DNA of 64,000 nt from positions 186,001 to 250,000 of the forward strand of contig MQVO02000016.1 in the NCBI GenBank assembly GCA_001986395.2. The letters are read 5' to 3'. A program made the translations under genes and the position numbers. The stretch comes from Irpex lacteus. Lineage: Eukaryota; Basidiomycota; Agaricomycetes; Polyporales; Irpicaceae. Of the stretch, positions 14,935-27,172 are shown in pieces. Position 1 is the stretch's first letter. Every line of letters begins with the position of its first letter. The notes under the pieces are model-generated. The model searched no databases and had not been told where the DNA came from. It saw nothing but the letters and a program-made list of their open reading frames with translations.

Positions 14935-16783
14935 TCAACGAGCAGCCATCGGATACCCCATCATACCCTGCTCCCGTCTCAACGGGTCACGACTACTCGA
15001 CCGATGGCGGTGATGCTTTCCGCTCGTCTCGTACCCACTCGTGCTCATCCTCCTGCTCCTGCTCTTCCGCCCGCTCTTCGTGTCGATAAAGATAGTGGAA
15101 CCACTGGGTGCGGGTATCGTCCGGCCGTTTGCGACGATGGTCGCACCACCAGCACCAGCACCAACACCTCCAAGTCCGTTCATGCCAGCGTCAGCGTACG
15201 CGGGCTGGGTTTGCTGGTAGGCCAAACCAGTTTGCTGTTGACCGTACGGTACACCTGCACCAACACCTGCATAGCCAGTTTGAGAAGCAGCGTATCCAAC
15301 AGGCTGGGTAGCGACATTCGGAAGTGTCATATTGCCAGCGGGGTTATACGGACTCGGTGGGTTACCGGCGTAAGCAGCTTGAGTACCTGCCATGCCAGCC
15401 TGGTATCCTCCGGGGAAGGTAACACCCTGTCCGCCAGTGGTGTACGCCATCCCAAGAGGTTGAGCAGTTGCGCCGACGCCACCCATACTGACACCCATGG
15501 GAGGAGTTGTATTCGGGTACACTGCGCCTGAGGGTACCGCACCACCGAATCCACCGCCGGCACCGAGGCCTCCGGGGACAGCCATACCTGCGCCTGGCAT
15601 GCTACTGGCCATCCCGCCGCCATAAGGCGAAGTACCTGTCCCAGGCATAGCAGAGGCGCCGTATGGTGAGCCTCCGGCTCCCATGTATGGTGACCCACCT
15701 GCACCCATACCTGCACCTGGGATAGGCATAGCAGCTGTAGCCGCCGTGGGGGCAAAGGAAGAGCCGCCTGGTGCGTATCCAGCAGACCCAGAGGACCCTG
15801 CGCGCCCAGGGATGCCGATAGGGTTCGAATAAGGCGTTGTGGGATATCCCGAGGCAGAGTCCGTACGAATGACAACGGGGGAGGACCCTGCAGTGGAGTA
15901 TCTGCGACTTCGTCTGCGAGAAGAGGTTCCGTAATCTGGCATCATATCCATTTCGCGTTCGCGCGACCTTTCTTCCATCACCTGTGACAAAAAGATGTGA
16001 GTGGTGGTTCTGTGATAGGTCGAAAGGTATGGTGCCTACCTGCCATGCAATGCGAGATGCGGTCAGGGCTGCGGACTCGAGGCAGTCGCGCAAGCCATAG
16101 GTATCTGTCGGCCGGCCCGATAGCTGCCAGAGCGCGCTGGCTATGTGGAATTCCTGATTAACGTCGAGGACTCGTGTATAACGCAAAGGACACTCACCTT
16201 CTGCGATGGCCAGACCAACAAGGGCTTCTCTCTCACGCTCGATCATACCCGCGAGTGGTTCAAAGAGCAGGCGGTTGTGGTGTTTCCAATACCTGTACGC
16301 TTCGTAGGCGGCCGCAACACCAATGTCTGCCGGCAACAGTTGTGTAAGATTCACCTACAGAAACATATATCAAGACCGGTACTCATTTTAGCTCATTTGA
16401 TTAAAAACTTACCATACCACCGTACACTCTCCTTTGCCATATTCTAGCTTCATGCATGCCGACACCGCCTGTTGGACCGAAGTCACGAGTACGGTTCATG
16501 ACCGTGTAATAGAGGTTACTATCCCGAAGTCAGCAGACCACATTGACGTTATATTTCAAAGAACTTACTGGTCAGGATTGGGCGCATGGGCGCGATAATA
16601 ATCGAAGCCACTCCCTGAAGAGACAACGTAAGTGTAGGAAGATTATGAACAGTGTATCAACCACGTACATGTCGGTCTTGGTTGATATGCAGGTGGTGGA
16701 GGGGCACGAAACTGAAACTGCGAGGAGCCCCACGCAGGTAACTGAGTGCGATAGTAGTCGTAGGACGATGAGTAGTTCATCAT
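14935..16783 (-). CDS. Glycine-rich protein with conserved N-terminal helical region
   Basis: Six exons in my model, from MMNYSSSYDYYRTQLPAWGS (ATG 16783) to ...GYPMAAR (stop 14935). The N-terminal third is Tyr/Pro-rich (RAPPPPAYQPRP, GFDYYRAHAPNPDHNLYYTV). The middle is a conserved-looking helical region (LPADIGVAAAYEAYRYWKHH, EREREALVGLAIAE, YGLRDCLESAALTASRIAWQ). The last exon is basic/Ser-rich (SSRRRSRRYSTAGS), followed by a long Gly/Ala/Pro/Tyr low-complexity tract and a second basic patch (KSGRKSRSRRMST). The AAAYEAYRYW segment resembles the repeat seen in fungal CipC/DUF3759-type proteins, but I do not assert that family. The function is unknown. The low-complexity tail suggests a phase-separating or stress-related protein (inference). 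A TATATAA box lies about 177 bp upstream. Confidence 0.75.
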
Positions 16784-17988
16784 AGCCAGTAGACAAAGAA
16801 ATCTCTAGCGCGGATGCTCAGGAGCGTCGTTGGCGGCAGCTAGCTGGATATCTGGTCGGCTTGTACGTGGGATGAGAGTTGGGAGAAAGAATGTTCGGTG
16901 ATGCGAGACTCGGCCAGGGCGACAAACAGGTGGAGCGCACTGGACGACCGGGGATTGGATTATATACGCTCCTCCTCTCACGCCCTGACCACCACCCACA
17001 CTCCTCGTCTCCCACAAAGCTTGGGCACTGGTTGGCTTTGACGTCACGCCCGATGTACTCTCCGTTCATTTAGTTTCTCCGCGAACACGGGTCATGGCCG
17101 TTGCCTGCCGCCAGCAACGCCGCGAATGTTGCTCCTTTGTCATCGTGCGTGTGTTTCGTGAGTACGGCGATAAGGTGAGGCTACGAGGTGAATGCGAGGT
17201 GACAAGGGTTGTGCGATACACCCTGAGATAGTTGGCACATTGCAAGCAAGGATTCCTAGGACAAAGGCGTCAGTGAGGGTTGATTCAGGCTGCACCGTGG
17301 TTATCGCAAGGATCTAACCTGAAACAGCGTGCCGCAGATCTGCAGCATGTTCGTGAAATTGTTGTGGCAGAGACCACAAGACCATATGCTCATGACTGCG
17401 ATACATTCGAGTGATTCGGAGAAGGAAGAAACGAGTGGCTCGAGGGAAAGCGGAGGACCTATTATGGGCGCTTCACTACACGTGTTCCGCGAGATTGCTC
17501 TGCCAGTGAGATAATGCATCGCGTCTTGTACAGAAAGCTCTAGATTTCTGGATAGATTTCTGGTCGTACTGAAGCGTCAGCATCATACAAACATCATATC
17601 AATGGCTGAGTAAGTATTCGAGAATGGTTCTACGATACAATGAGAACTAAGATTCGAGACGTCTTTCTCCTTTGTTCTGAAACATCACATATACCAGAGC
17701 ATACCAGTAGCGGGTGTATTAAAGATCCTACATTCAACGTGTACACCAGGTAGATCGTGAACGTGAAGCCTGTGCCACTGGAACTTCGATTATCTTACTC
17801 GGAATCATAAGGATCACACACAACAGTTGCAGTAAACCTTTATACACACGCGATCGCAAAACTAACTAGGTGGAATTGTATGAGTCAGGTACAGGAGACA
17901 GCTATATGACCGCTTTCCCAATTGAACATCGCAGAGCGTAAAATGTCGAGTGTGCCACTGGCATGAGCATGGGCATGTACAGACGCAT
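16784..17988. other. Intergenic between glycine-rich and MYND genes
   Basis: The segment 16784-17080 holds the promoter of the glycine-rich gene. From 17080 to 17988 I see only short overlapping frames and no recognisable exon, repeat or RNA gene. Confidence 0.5.
16960..16966 (-). promoter_or_regulatory. TATA box (TATATAA) of the glycine-rich protein gene
   Basis: On the minus strand this reads TATATAA inside GCGTATATAATCC, about 177 bp upstream of the ATG at 16783, leaving room for a 5' UTR of about 150 nt. Confidence 0.5.
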
Positions 17989-18874
17989 CTAGCCATCACG
18001 ATAGTGGGCGAGATATGCCTTTACAGGCTCAATGTCAGCCATTGTAACGTCCTCATATTTCCCTTCAGGGCCTTGTCCAACAACCTTCATAACCAGTAGG
18101 TGCCCACGCCAGTCAACGGCCGCGTTTGGAGCCAGGGCGCGCACACATCTAAACGCAGATACATCAGCGAGAGATTAACACGGAAGTTGTGATGAAGCAA
18201 GATCGCGCACTTGTTCGGGGGTGACCCGTCGATGGCAAAGGTGTCGCTGAAGGTGAGTTGTAGGTAATTGTCCAGGCGCTTCGAGGGTGGGCCGAACCGC
18301 TGGAACTCGATCGTATATGCACGACGGCAAGTAGGTCGGCCAGAGTCGATGAATTCTCCTTTGCAGATCCAATCGACATCGATATCGTCGTCTTCATCAG
18401 GTTCCAGTACTTCGCACGCTACGTGTACGATTTCGGGAGTTGGTGAGTCGAACGGGAGCAGGATGCCCTTCTTGACAAGCTTCTGACCCTCTACGCCGTG
18501 CGGAATACAATCTGGCCGATGTTGTTTCCAATGCTGTAGAAACGACACAGCGACTCAGACATCAGCCGTATTTTGAGAAGGATCTAGAGAGGATTTCTGA
18601 CCTTTTTCTGATGTTCCGCTGAGCAATAGGGCATCTGCTTGCAGCGAGAACAGACCTCGCGCGTGGGCCTTTTGCACTCTGTACACAATCTCTTCTCTGA
18701 AGAGTCTCTTTGTAAATAGATTGCGGCAGGAGAGAGTAATAAAGTCATACCAGAACCGATCATCTCAAGGGCGATTAGCCATGATACCACATGAGCAAGG
18801 CATAGCAGGGAGAGTACTTTGGCCACGAATGAGAAGAGGGAGAGTACTTTGGCTACGACGGTGTACAAGTCCAT
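17989..18874 (-). CDS. MYND-type zinc finger protein
   Basis: A MYND finger is split by an intron: CTECKRPTREVCSRCKQMPY, C, AEHQKK, then HWKQHRPDC after the intron near 18535-18595. This gives the C-x2-C ... C-x2-C ... C-x3-H/Q ... H-x3-C ligand set. Downstream is a mixed alpha/beta region (EIVHVACEVLEPDEDDDIDV; YLQLTFSDTFAIDGSP; VDWRGHLLVMKVVGQGPEGK) ending ...KAYLAHYRDG, stop 17989. MYND fingers bind proline-rich partner peptides and are common in basidiomycete proteins of unknown role. The start is uncertain. ATG 18874 adds a hydrophobic leader containing a duplicated VAKVLSL peptide, encoded by a tandem repeat of about 30 bp near 18809-18860. A start closer to the finger is equally possible. 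Confidence 0.75.
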
Positions 18875-19562
18875 TGAGGATGATGTAGGAGAGTAAGGGT
18901 GAAAATTTCAAGCCCCAAATCTACACCACTCAGCATGGGCTTATATAACGTGGGCGAAGGATCGAAGCAGAAGCCTGCGATGAAGCCTGCGATGAACCTT
19001 GATATTAACACGTCGAACACACGCATTGTAAGCATGGCAAGCTTCTCCGATGTTTACTCTTCTATCTAGCCGCTGCGTCAAAGCATAGCAAACCTATGCA
19101 CGCACATCGCTCAGCGTTTTGCGCAGCGGCCAGGTGCACCAGTGCCGTGCATAAGGGGGGCCTGAATTGTAGAGGAGGACTGCGGAGCACATATAATTGC
19201 TGCGTAAGGGTAGTCACCAGTCAAAGTGCGAGGGAAACTCGTGTTCCCTGCGAGCTGGCCTCAAAGGTTGGACGTACCTGCAGGTATCGCTGTCTTATCG
19301 ACTGATATGGATTTTTTGCCGTGACTAAGAGCTTGATTCACGGAGAACTTTCAGAAAAGATCTGCGGTAATCAAGCTCTCGAGAAAGCATCCAAGCGTCC
19401 ACCTCCGTAGGGACAATATTTGTGTCACGTCATGGATGGTTGAAAGCAAGGAACCTCAGCCTGAGAAACTTGGAAATCAACTGAGCGCCTACGGACACGT
19501 GCTACCAACGCCAACGAATGCGGTAATGGGCGCTTCGGTGCGCGACCTATTGCTGCTTTCGC
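18875..19562. other. Divergent intergenic region (MYND gene / COG5)
   Basis: This lies between the minus-strand MYND gene and plus-strand COG5, so it holds both promoters and the COG5 5' UTR. No further gene is seen. Confidence 0.55.
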
Positions 19563-22500
19563 ATGTCAGGTCGGTCGAAATCCGACTTGTACTGCACCTT
19601 CTGCTTACATTGATCTCATGTTTGCATAGACCACTCGGTATTTGCTCTTCCAGAGTTTGACCCAAACGAATATGCGAACGCCGTATTAGCTGGAGAACCG
19701 TACCCTCATCCATCAGGAGGAGTTGCACCTCCAGGCAAGCCACCCGGGACAAGCAATCTCAAGTCTCCGTCAGTGGTGAAGACCTCAGGTTCGGGGAGCG
19801 GAAACAATGCAGAGGATGTATCTGTTGCCATCTCGAAGCTGACGTATAATATTGAGGACGTGGAGAAGCAGCTGAAGAATGTGGTGAGTTAGTGACTTCG
19901 TCCCGTCATGAGTAGTCAAACTCAGTGAGATGAGACTAGGTCACTGTGCACCATGAAGAACTTCTTGTGCAAGCTTCTGGAGTGACAGAATTGGAGGGCT
20001 CGTTAACATCAGTAAGAGGAGGGCTCAAGGAACTGGATGGATCGCTAGACAAGTGCGTACTTGACCTATACTGTGCCTATAGCATACGTACTGACCGTTA
20101 ATCTTCTAACAGGTTACGCGCGAAGATTAGAATACCTTACCAGATACTCTCTGACCACGTTACAAAGCTCGAGCGACTACAGCAAGCATCTGACTTGCTT
20201 CGAAGAACGTCACGTTTCGTAGTTCTTACAAGGCGACTGCAGATGCAGTTAGCGGAAATGGACAGAGTAGGGGATAGTACTCCCACAGTTTCGGATAGCA
20301 AACTCTCTGCCTCCGCTTCCAAGTCAAGTGATCTATCCAATGGCGACAGCGTACGAAGAAGCACGGATTCCCTCAGCACTATGACGGGCGCTGGAACGTC
20401 TGATGAGGATGAGAAAGAAAGAGTTATCGCGAAGGCTGCTTTGAGTATAGCGGAACTAGGTAGACTAACCTTGTATAGCCAACTCTCGATTCTTAACTTA
20501 ACCAATTCTTGTTCCAGTTTCCCTTCTGGAGCCTACGGCGAAAACAGAAGACACCCCTTCCGAAGCGCACGGACAACCTGTAATACCCCTTTCCTCCGTC
20601 AAAGTCGTGGCGACGTACCTTCCTTATGTCGACTCAGCTCGAGAACGAGTCACCTTGGATATGGAGCAGATGGTGATAAATGGGCTGCGCACCCTCGTGA
20701 GCTCGTTTCGTCAAAATCAGGCGTATGTTGCTCTCCGCTGACGGTGAGACAGAACCGGAGTCTACTGGCATCTTCTTTGCAAACAGCACACAATCTTCGC
20801 GTATTGCCCGACCTGGTACAGAACCTCGTTTCTGACCTCAGCGACGCTGTAGATGGGCGTATTCGGTACGCATTTGATGTTACCCGTCTAGCTAAGGAAG
20901 CAAACGCCAAAGGTTTGAGTGATCTCTACTTCCTCAGCAATAGATTTGTCTAACCCAAATCGTGTCAGACTCCTCCGCGACAGCGACCAGTTCTCTATAC
21001 AAGTCACGTTTCCGCACCGAGCCGACGAATGTGACTGCACCTCAGTGGCAAGCTGCTCTATGGAGCAGTCTCGAGAATCTTATTGAGGAGATGGCTGATT
21101 GCTGCATCAAAGTGTACACTCTAGAGAAAGTCCTGACCATGAAAAAGGATCCCGTCACACAGGTACTGTTCTTGGACGAAGCAATGAAGGTATACATCAC
21201 ATTCTAGGTCTCTCCGTTTCGAATGGTGCTTGACGTTCTTCGATGCAGGTCATCGAAAACAAGCCGAGCGCAACGTTCTGGAGTTCCCTTGGCCAATCAT
21301 TGGAGAAACAAGTAAAGGATGCCACCAAAGGTGCCAACTGACTCTATTCTTGCGTCTGCCATCACTAATGAGTAATGATAGGGTCTAGTTTCCTTCAGCA
21401 AACCCTGAGCACGAATTATACCCGCCTGCTTAGACTTTTCCACTCATTCTTTGCGAAGATTGCAGTGCATACCGATACCACATATACCCAATCTCACCAA
21501 AGGTGTGTCTCACAATATTGACCCCCATCCGAGTGGCTAATTGTGTTGAAGTCCGGAAACTGTCGTCGTCCTGCGAGCTCTCAACACATTTGAATCACTA
21601 TACCTATCGCGCGTTGCTAACCGTCTGAATGAAGCTATCTCCCAAGCATTCGCCGCTGGCAGTCGTGGCCCTCCTGGCCAGACAGAGGGTATCAACATCG
21701 CCCGAGCCATTGTCAACGAACTGGATTCGGCGAAGTTCGATCCATTATTGATCAAGGCCACTGCACGATACGTGGCGAACGGACTAGATACTCTGGTCAG
21801 CCGCGCTGATAATCTGGTGAGTCGGTTGTGTGGTTTCACACCTGGATCACGGGCTGATAGGAGATGGTATGTCGATGATAGGCTGCAAGAGAACGCGCGG
21901 CTGTTAGTCTCTCAGGCCCGGTCGCTACACCTCAGCAGGTGATCAATGGACAACTGGCGACTTGTTTATGGCACTGCTGGTCAAGACTAGATAAGCTACA
22001 AGAAGAGTACCCCGAGGCTATAGTGAACATCGTTAAGCCAGGTATACTTGTAAGTATTTTGCATTCTCTGTAGACAGATGATACTCATCAGACATACATT
22101 CAATAGAACATCCATAAATCTTTCGATCGTATTGTGGATCCCCTTCTTGCGGCTATTCGAAGGGAGGCAGGCGCTATAATTGCCAAGCTACATAAGCAGG
22201 ACTTCAGCGACAGTGTCGACCCAATGTCGGCTATGGGCGGTGGCGCCAGTCCTTACATGAAGGAGCTATCTGAGAAGCTGACGTTCGTCAAGAATGAGGT
22301 TCTCAGCCAATTCAATACGCCAGAAGTCAGTCGCGGGTGGTACGTTGTTCACAATTGTTTACGAATTAGTGTTAACGTAGTTGTGTAGGATCATATCTAT
22401 CGTGCGATATGTTATGAGAACCTTCGTGCTCCATGCCTCCATCGCTAAACCGCTAGGAGAAACAGGAAAGCTACAGCTGACGAGCGACATGACGGAGCTT

Positions 22501-22972
22501 GAGTTTGCATTGAGCGCATTTATGAGCGACAAGGGACGCAACAAACGTGGTGCGGATTGGAGTGGCGTTCAAGAAGAATATCGATGCCTAAGAGCTATGC
22601 GGTGAGCTACTACACTTGCGTTCCATTATGAACTCCGGACTCATAACTTTGACTAGTCCCCTGCTGTTCTTGGAAAATTCCTTGCTCGCATCCCCAACGC
22701 ACACGACAAGTCTCCCACCACTCGTAGTGTTGCATCATATCCTCGTTAGGTCACCTATCTCGCTGCCTCACACACTGCATGGTTGGGCTGAAGCAGAGTA
22801 CGTCCGTTGGGTAAACGAACATTCGGAGGACGAAGCGTGGAGTCTTGTCGAAAGTGATTTATCACATTGGGAACAGATTGCAGATGCAGAAGGTACTGAT
22901 ACAGGCGTGGCATCGGAGTATGTAAGGCTCGCTAGAGCTGTACTTGCGAACGCAAAGAATACGAATTCGTGA
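19563..22972 (+). CDS. COG5: Conserved oligomeric Golgi complex subunit 5 (COG5)
   Basis: Many-exon gene. I take ATG 19563 (exon 1 is ATGTCAG), which splices in frame to DHSVFALPEFDPNEYANAVL, the FD-x-NEYAN motif near the COG5 N-terminus. Then follow ISKLTYNIEDVEKQLKNVV, HHEELLVQASGVTELEGSL, KLRAKIRIPYQILSDHVTKL and RLQQASDLLRRTSRFVVLTR, which match the coiled-coil COG5 domain. Later exons include VEPTAKTEDTPSE-like and DSARERVTLDMEQMVINGLR segments and a helical C-terminus ending ...LARAVLANAKNTNS. COG5 is a subunit of the lobe-B part of the COG tether that captures intra-Golgi retrograde vesicles and supports glycosylation. A Ser-rich acidic insert (around 20270-20430) follows the coiled coil. 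Exon joins looked in phase where checked. The exact exon 1 is an inference. Confidence 0.88.
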
Positions 22973-23281
22973 AAACGTGTACCCCGAAAGCGCAGGCGTA
23001 TTGTACTTGCCCCTGAGGAGGTGCGCGTGTATACGCTTTCATGTTCCTCGCAAGTTCAGATGAGTGGCCAAAGTCTTGATGTTGAGCTGGTTTTCTTAAG
23101 AGGATCTGAGCTGCGGGGAGACGCGTGGTTTCGATTGATCACTTAATGTCTGCACCTTCCACCGAAGACTCGCACGTATACTCTCATTTATACTCTGAAG
23201 GTGCATAAAGCCACAGTCTACTAAACACATATTCACTTGACTTCTGTACAACTCTATACAATACTCGTGATATCAAGTTTA
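22973..23281. other. Convergent 3' spacer
   Basis: About 309 bp between the COG5 stop and the stop of the first P450. No gene or repeat is seen; it holds the 3' UTRs of two convergent genes. Confidence 0.6.
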
Positions 23282-25454
23282 TCAGAGTCCTGCTATCAGA
23301 CGACGAGCTGTTTCGTCACGCGGCTGAATGTCAGCATCGAATGGCTCAGCTTGCCTGATGGTAGCGTCAGTATAACATAGCTTGTAAATGCGACGGGAGT
23401 AGGTTCACTCACCGTGTTAGCGCCGTTGTGAATTGTACCTGGGGCTGGACAAAGTTCCCGTCTGCGTCTTTGATTGCGGAGATCGTAAAAGTCGCGAGAA
23501 TCCTTGCAACGGCGATCCACACCGAATCGAAGGCTAGGTGGCGCCCCGCACATATCCTATCCATGAATTGGGTCTCGAAGTAATCACGGAAATGATGGAC
23601 AGCGCGACTCACCTACGACCCCACCCAAATACAGAATTCATGGGGAAAATCTCACCCTCACCCTCAGGTTTGGGAAGATAACGTTCGGGTTTGAACGTCT
23701 GAGGGTCATGGAAGTTACGAGGATCCCATGTAATTGACCTATGTTGCCATTTGTTCAGATGAGCTATCCAGGAAAATATCTGGGTCTAACCTAGAATTTG
23801 CAATTATGATGGAGCCTTTCGGTATGAACATTCCGTTGTAGACGTCGTCGGCCATGGACTGGTGTGGGAGTCCGAGCGGCAAGACCGGCTGCCATCTACG
23901 AGAAAAATAAGGCATGAATTTGAGAAAGACAATGATAGATCATTGCAAGGACGCTCACGACTAACCTAAAGCTCTCGTACACCACAGCGGTAACGAAAGG
24001 CAGCGAGTCACGATCAGAGAATTCGGGGAGTCTATCCCTCCCTACAACCCGGTCGATCTCTTCTTGTGCCTTTTGTTGAACCTCGGGATGCAATAGCATG
24101 CATGCAATGAACATTGTCGTAGTGCTCCATGTCTGTCGCAAACAAATTAGACCATGCACGATGCCTAGTAATAAAAATATCCACTGTTTCTGCGCCGGCT
24201 GGATAATTTCACGATCAGATAGCGAACACAATGCGCGGTAGGAAGATATCACCTGCAAATATCGTCGCGCCCGATTTCCTGATTGCACGACGTAGTTCAG
24301 GACTGAGTTCGCCCCTGTACATGGCTTCGAGATGCTTTGACGTATACGAAGGCCTCACTAGGGAGCCGCGTTCCTAAGCGGGCTCAGACGTGAAAAGAGG
24401 TGAGAGAAGGAATAATTAGTAGTCACCATCTCCTGTTCTACTTTATAATAATTCCCGCCACCAATAGCATCCATAGCAGGCTTTGTCTCTGAAGATATGG
24501 TCAGTGCCTCAAGACTACACCCATCACTTCGTGAGCTACCTTTGATGAAGTTGACGAACCAAGCACCGGGAAACCAGGAGGGTAAACGAGCAACTAATTC
24601 GGGGTAAAATATTAGAATTGTGCAAATGTTGCCTTTGTGACTCACAAATCGGGTGTAGATCCAGTAAGCTGGTTCGACTGCCCTCATGAGCGACTCTAGC
24701 CCATTGTTCCGACAACCGGAAATAGTCATCGTCGAAGGATTCAATACGATGACCAAAGCCAATGTCCGAGACTACTCCTCCAGAAAAGCTTCTCAGTAGA
24801 TCAGAAAGTCGTTAATTCGAATAGACAGCGATTAACGCACCGTTCAACTTGTTTATCGAATTTCTTTGGATGATCTTGGAGACCTTTCAAAAGAATATTC
24901 GCTTCGCGTTCTTGAACCGGCCAGTACTCTGATACAACATGTTTCCCAAAGGATTGGTGGTATAATTTCCTCTGCATGTGATGGAAGGGGGTGTAAGGTG
25001 AGAACACTATCGTGTCACCCCAGTCAATCCTATAACCTCTGTGAGTCCGTACCACATTCTTTCCGTCAACACTCTGCTTACGTGTCATAGTATCCAAGTC
25101 GAACGCGGTCACTGTAGATCGCACCACGCTTTTCCAAAAGGTCGACAGCAGCTTTCTCGCTGTTCAAGACAATCATTGTCTTCCCAGGAACACGCAACGA
25201 GAACACGTCACCTAGAGATAAGTCCTGGGATTAACGTGACGATAGAGATCAGAGAACGAATGTTTACCATATTTGAGCGACCATTCATAGAACACCTCGG
25301 CTCGGTTCTGATCATCGGGTAATTTGCGTAAATGTCCTATAAAGGGTTCACCAGGGGGTCCGGGAGGTAGAGGCAACTTCTGGCGTTTCCTGAGGCCCAC
25401 ATGCACAAAGAACGCACATATGAAGAGAGAAAAGGAGATAGAGAGTGAATCCAT
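23282..25454 (-). CDS. Cytochrome P450 monooxygenase, array member 1
   Basis: Intron-rich P450. The N-terminus [20 protein letters not shown] is a membrane anchor, followed by a basic stop and the proline hinge [17 protein letters not shown]. Then come the I-helix end AGAET followed by TWSTT across an intron, YESFR (ExxR) of the K-helix, the heme loop [15 protein letters not shown] (thiolate Cys, split by an intron near 23612) and the C-terminus [20 protein letters not shown], stop 23282. All key residues are present, so it looks functional. Class II P450s sit on the ER membrane and oxidise with electrons from CPR; the substrate is unknown. It is the most diverged of five same-strand paralogues and converges with COG5. 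A TATAAAG box lies about 70 bp upstream of the ATG. Confidence 0.9.
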
Positions 25455-25522
25455 TTTGTAGGACTCAGAATGTGAATACGAATCCGTAGAGCAGACGGGC
25501 CTTTGCCTGGTCGAGTACCGTA

Positions 25523-25529
25523 CTTTATA
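25523..25529 (-). promoter_or_regulatory. TATA box of P450 member 1
   Basis: TATAAAG on the minus strand, about 70 bp upstream of ATG 25454, a plausible distance for a fungal core promoter. Confidence 0.55.
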
Positions 25530-27172
25530 GGCAATGCAGCGAGCGCCTTTGACGTCGAATGACTTTTGGATAAACAAACCATTGAGTGTGACCGAATGAA
25601 ATGTCAGTGTTCGAATTTTCCTAAAAGGAAAATATCAGTATCACCGAATGACATGCAGAAGAATTCGGGGCGACATACTGCGATCGCAAGCTGCAAGCGC
25701 TACATTTCGTATTCAGAACACCACAGCTGAGCGATAGAAGTTACAATCTTCCTTCGACATCTCCGCATCTGCATACATATCGGTTCTAGGGTGAGAGGCC
25801 GATGCGCAAAGCACCTTCTCCGACCGGGAGCCAACGGATACGCAAGGATTATGTGAAGCACTCTTGTACGTGTGCTCGGAGATCATGTTGAATATCAATG
25901 TCGAAATAGGGACCTGGTATGTCATGACGGGCATTGTATCTGCCTCGTATCGCAGCGGCTCCCATACTACAGGCATTGTGGCAGAGGCGAGCATTTCGCG
26001 TGCGGCGCTTGGGCTACTGCACCGTGCCGTCGAATCGAATGTGGAAGCAAGCGTCACGTAGTGCTTGGTACCCTGCGTGGGATCACTATAGAAATGTATC
26101 TAGCGAGAAACTGTCAGGCCACTTATGTTCAGTTCCGGTCTGACACTCACCTTCACAGTCTCGGACTCTCAGGACGTGCACACACCATGGCAAATTCTAC
26201 TGTGTTAGTACCGAGCTTCATGAGTACTCCGGGCCCACCTCAATTTGTTATGCTTCTTGTTAACACCGTGCTCATCTGAGACTTCGTTATGCTTCGATAG
26301 CCCACGACCATGATGTGGCAATTGGGATCGCAGGTGTACGTACTGGTGGAAGAATTTCGTCATGCCAGTTACGGTGAGAGTGTAGATAGGCGCGGACGTC
26401 AAGCTTCGTTGCCCGGATGACTCAGCATTTCAGCGTCAACACTGTACGAAGTAGATTCGTTCATTACAGAAGACATCGACAAAACTTTCCCTCGCACTTC
26501 GCTCAGACTGCTTTTGCTATGATTCCTCCCTCAGGGCCTCTATATAACATACATGAAGTTGTGAATCAAACTTCGCTTGTCTGCCCCATGACCTGTTTGA
26601 ACTAATGGATACTATAGCTAGTCTCTTGCATGCCAATAAGTAAGTTTTCCAAGGTCTCCGTTTAAATCCACCACTGACATGTTGATATAGCGTTGGCCGA
26701 TATAACTCTAGGTACATATTTATGTCCCATGAACTAGCGCAGTGCAGAGAGGCTGGCAGCAATCTACATGTATTTCGTTGATACACATGACAGGAATGCA
26801 TCCAGCGGTGGACTGAACGAAGACGGCATTTTCCGCGAAAACCCAGACTCCGCGACGTATTCTGTTTAGGAAGCTCAAATTGAAGGACTCGGACGCTCTT
26901 GAAGTCTACATGACTTGGAACTACGCTCAGCGGTTTTGCCTTTGGTCGTGTCGCACAATATATATTCAAGTTCTAACATCATGTTCAAAACTCATCATGC
27001 GATCCGAGTAATGCCAAGCCTGCTGCCAGTGCAGACAATATCTCGGAGTCGCGAAGAAAGCTGCCGAAGGAATCGCCTGTTCTCGTGAGCGTATCATACG
27101 AGACAGAACATATGTGCCGCACTATGGCGCAGGTCGAGGGATCGTCGTTACACAGAAATAGAGAAGCCAGAT
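25530..27172. other. Intergenic between P450 members 1 and 2
   Basis: About 1.6 kb with only short frames. A 63-codon minus-strand frame (26985-27176) overlaps the stop of P450 member 2 and lacks an ATG. Nothing else is recognised; it could be 3' UTR plus decayed sequence. Confidence 0.5.

Noticed and set aside
15004..15531. 175-codon plus-strand frame
   Set aside because: It is antisense to the glycine-rich last exon and is open only because of the repetitive GC-rich codons there.
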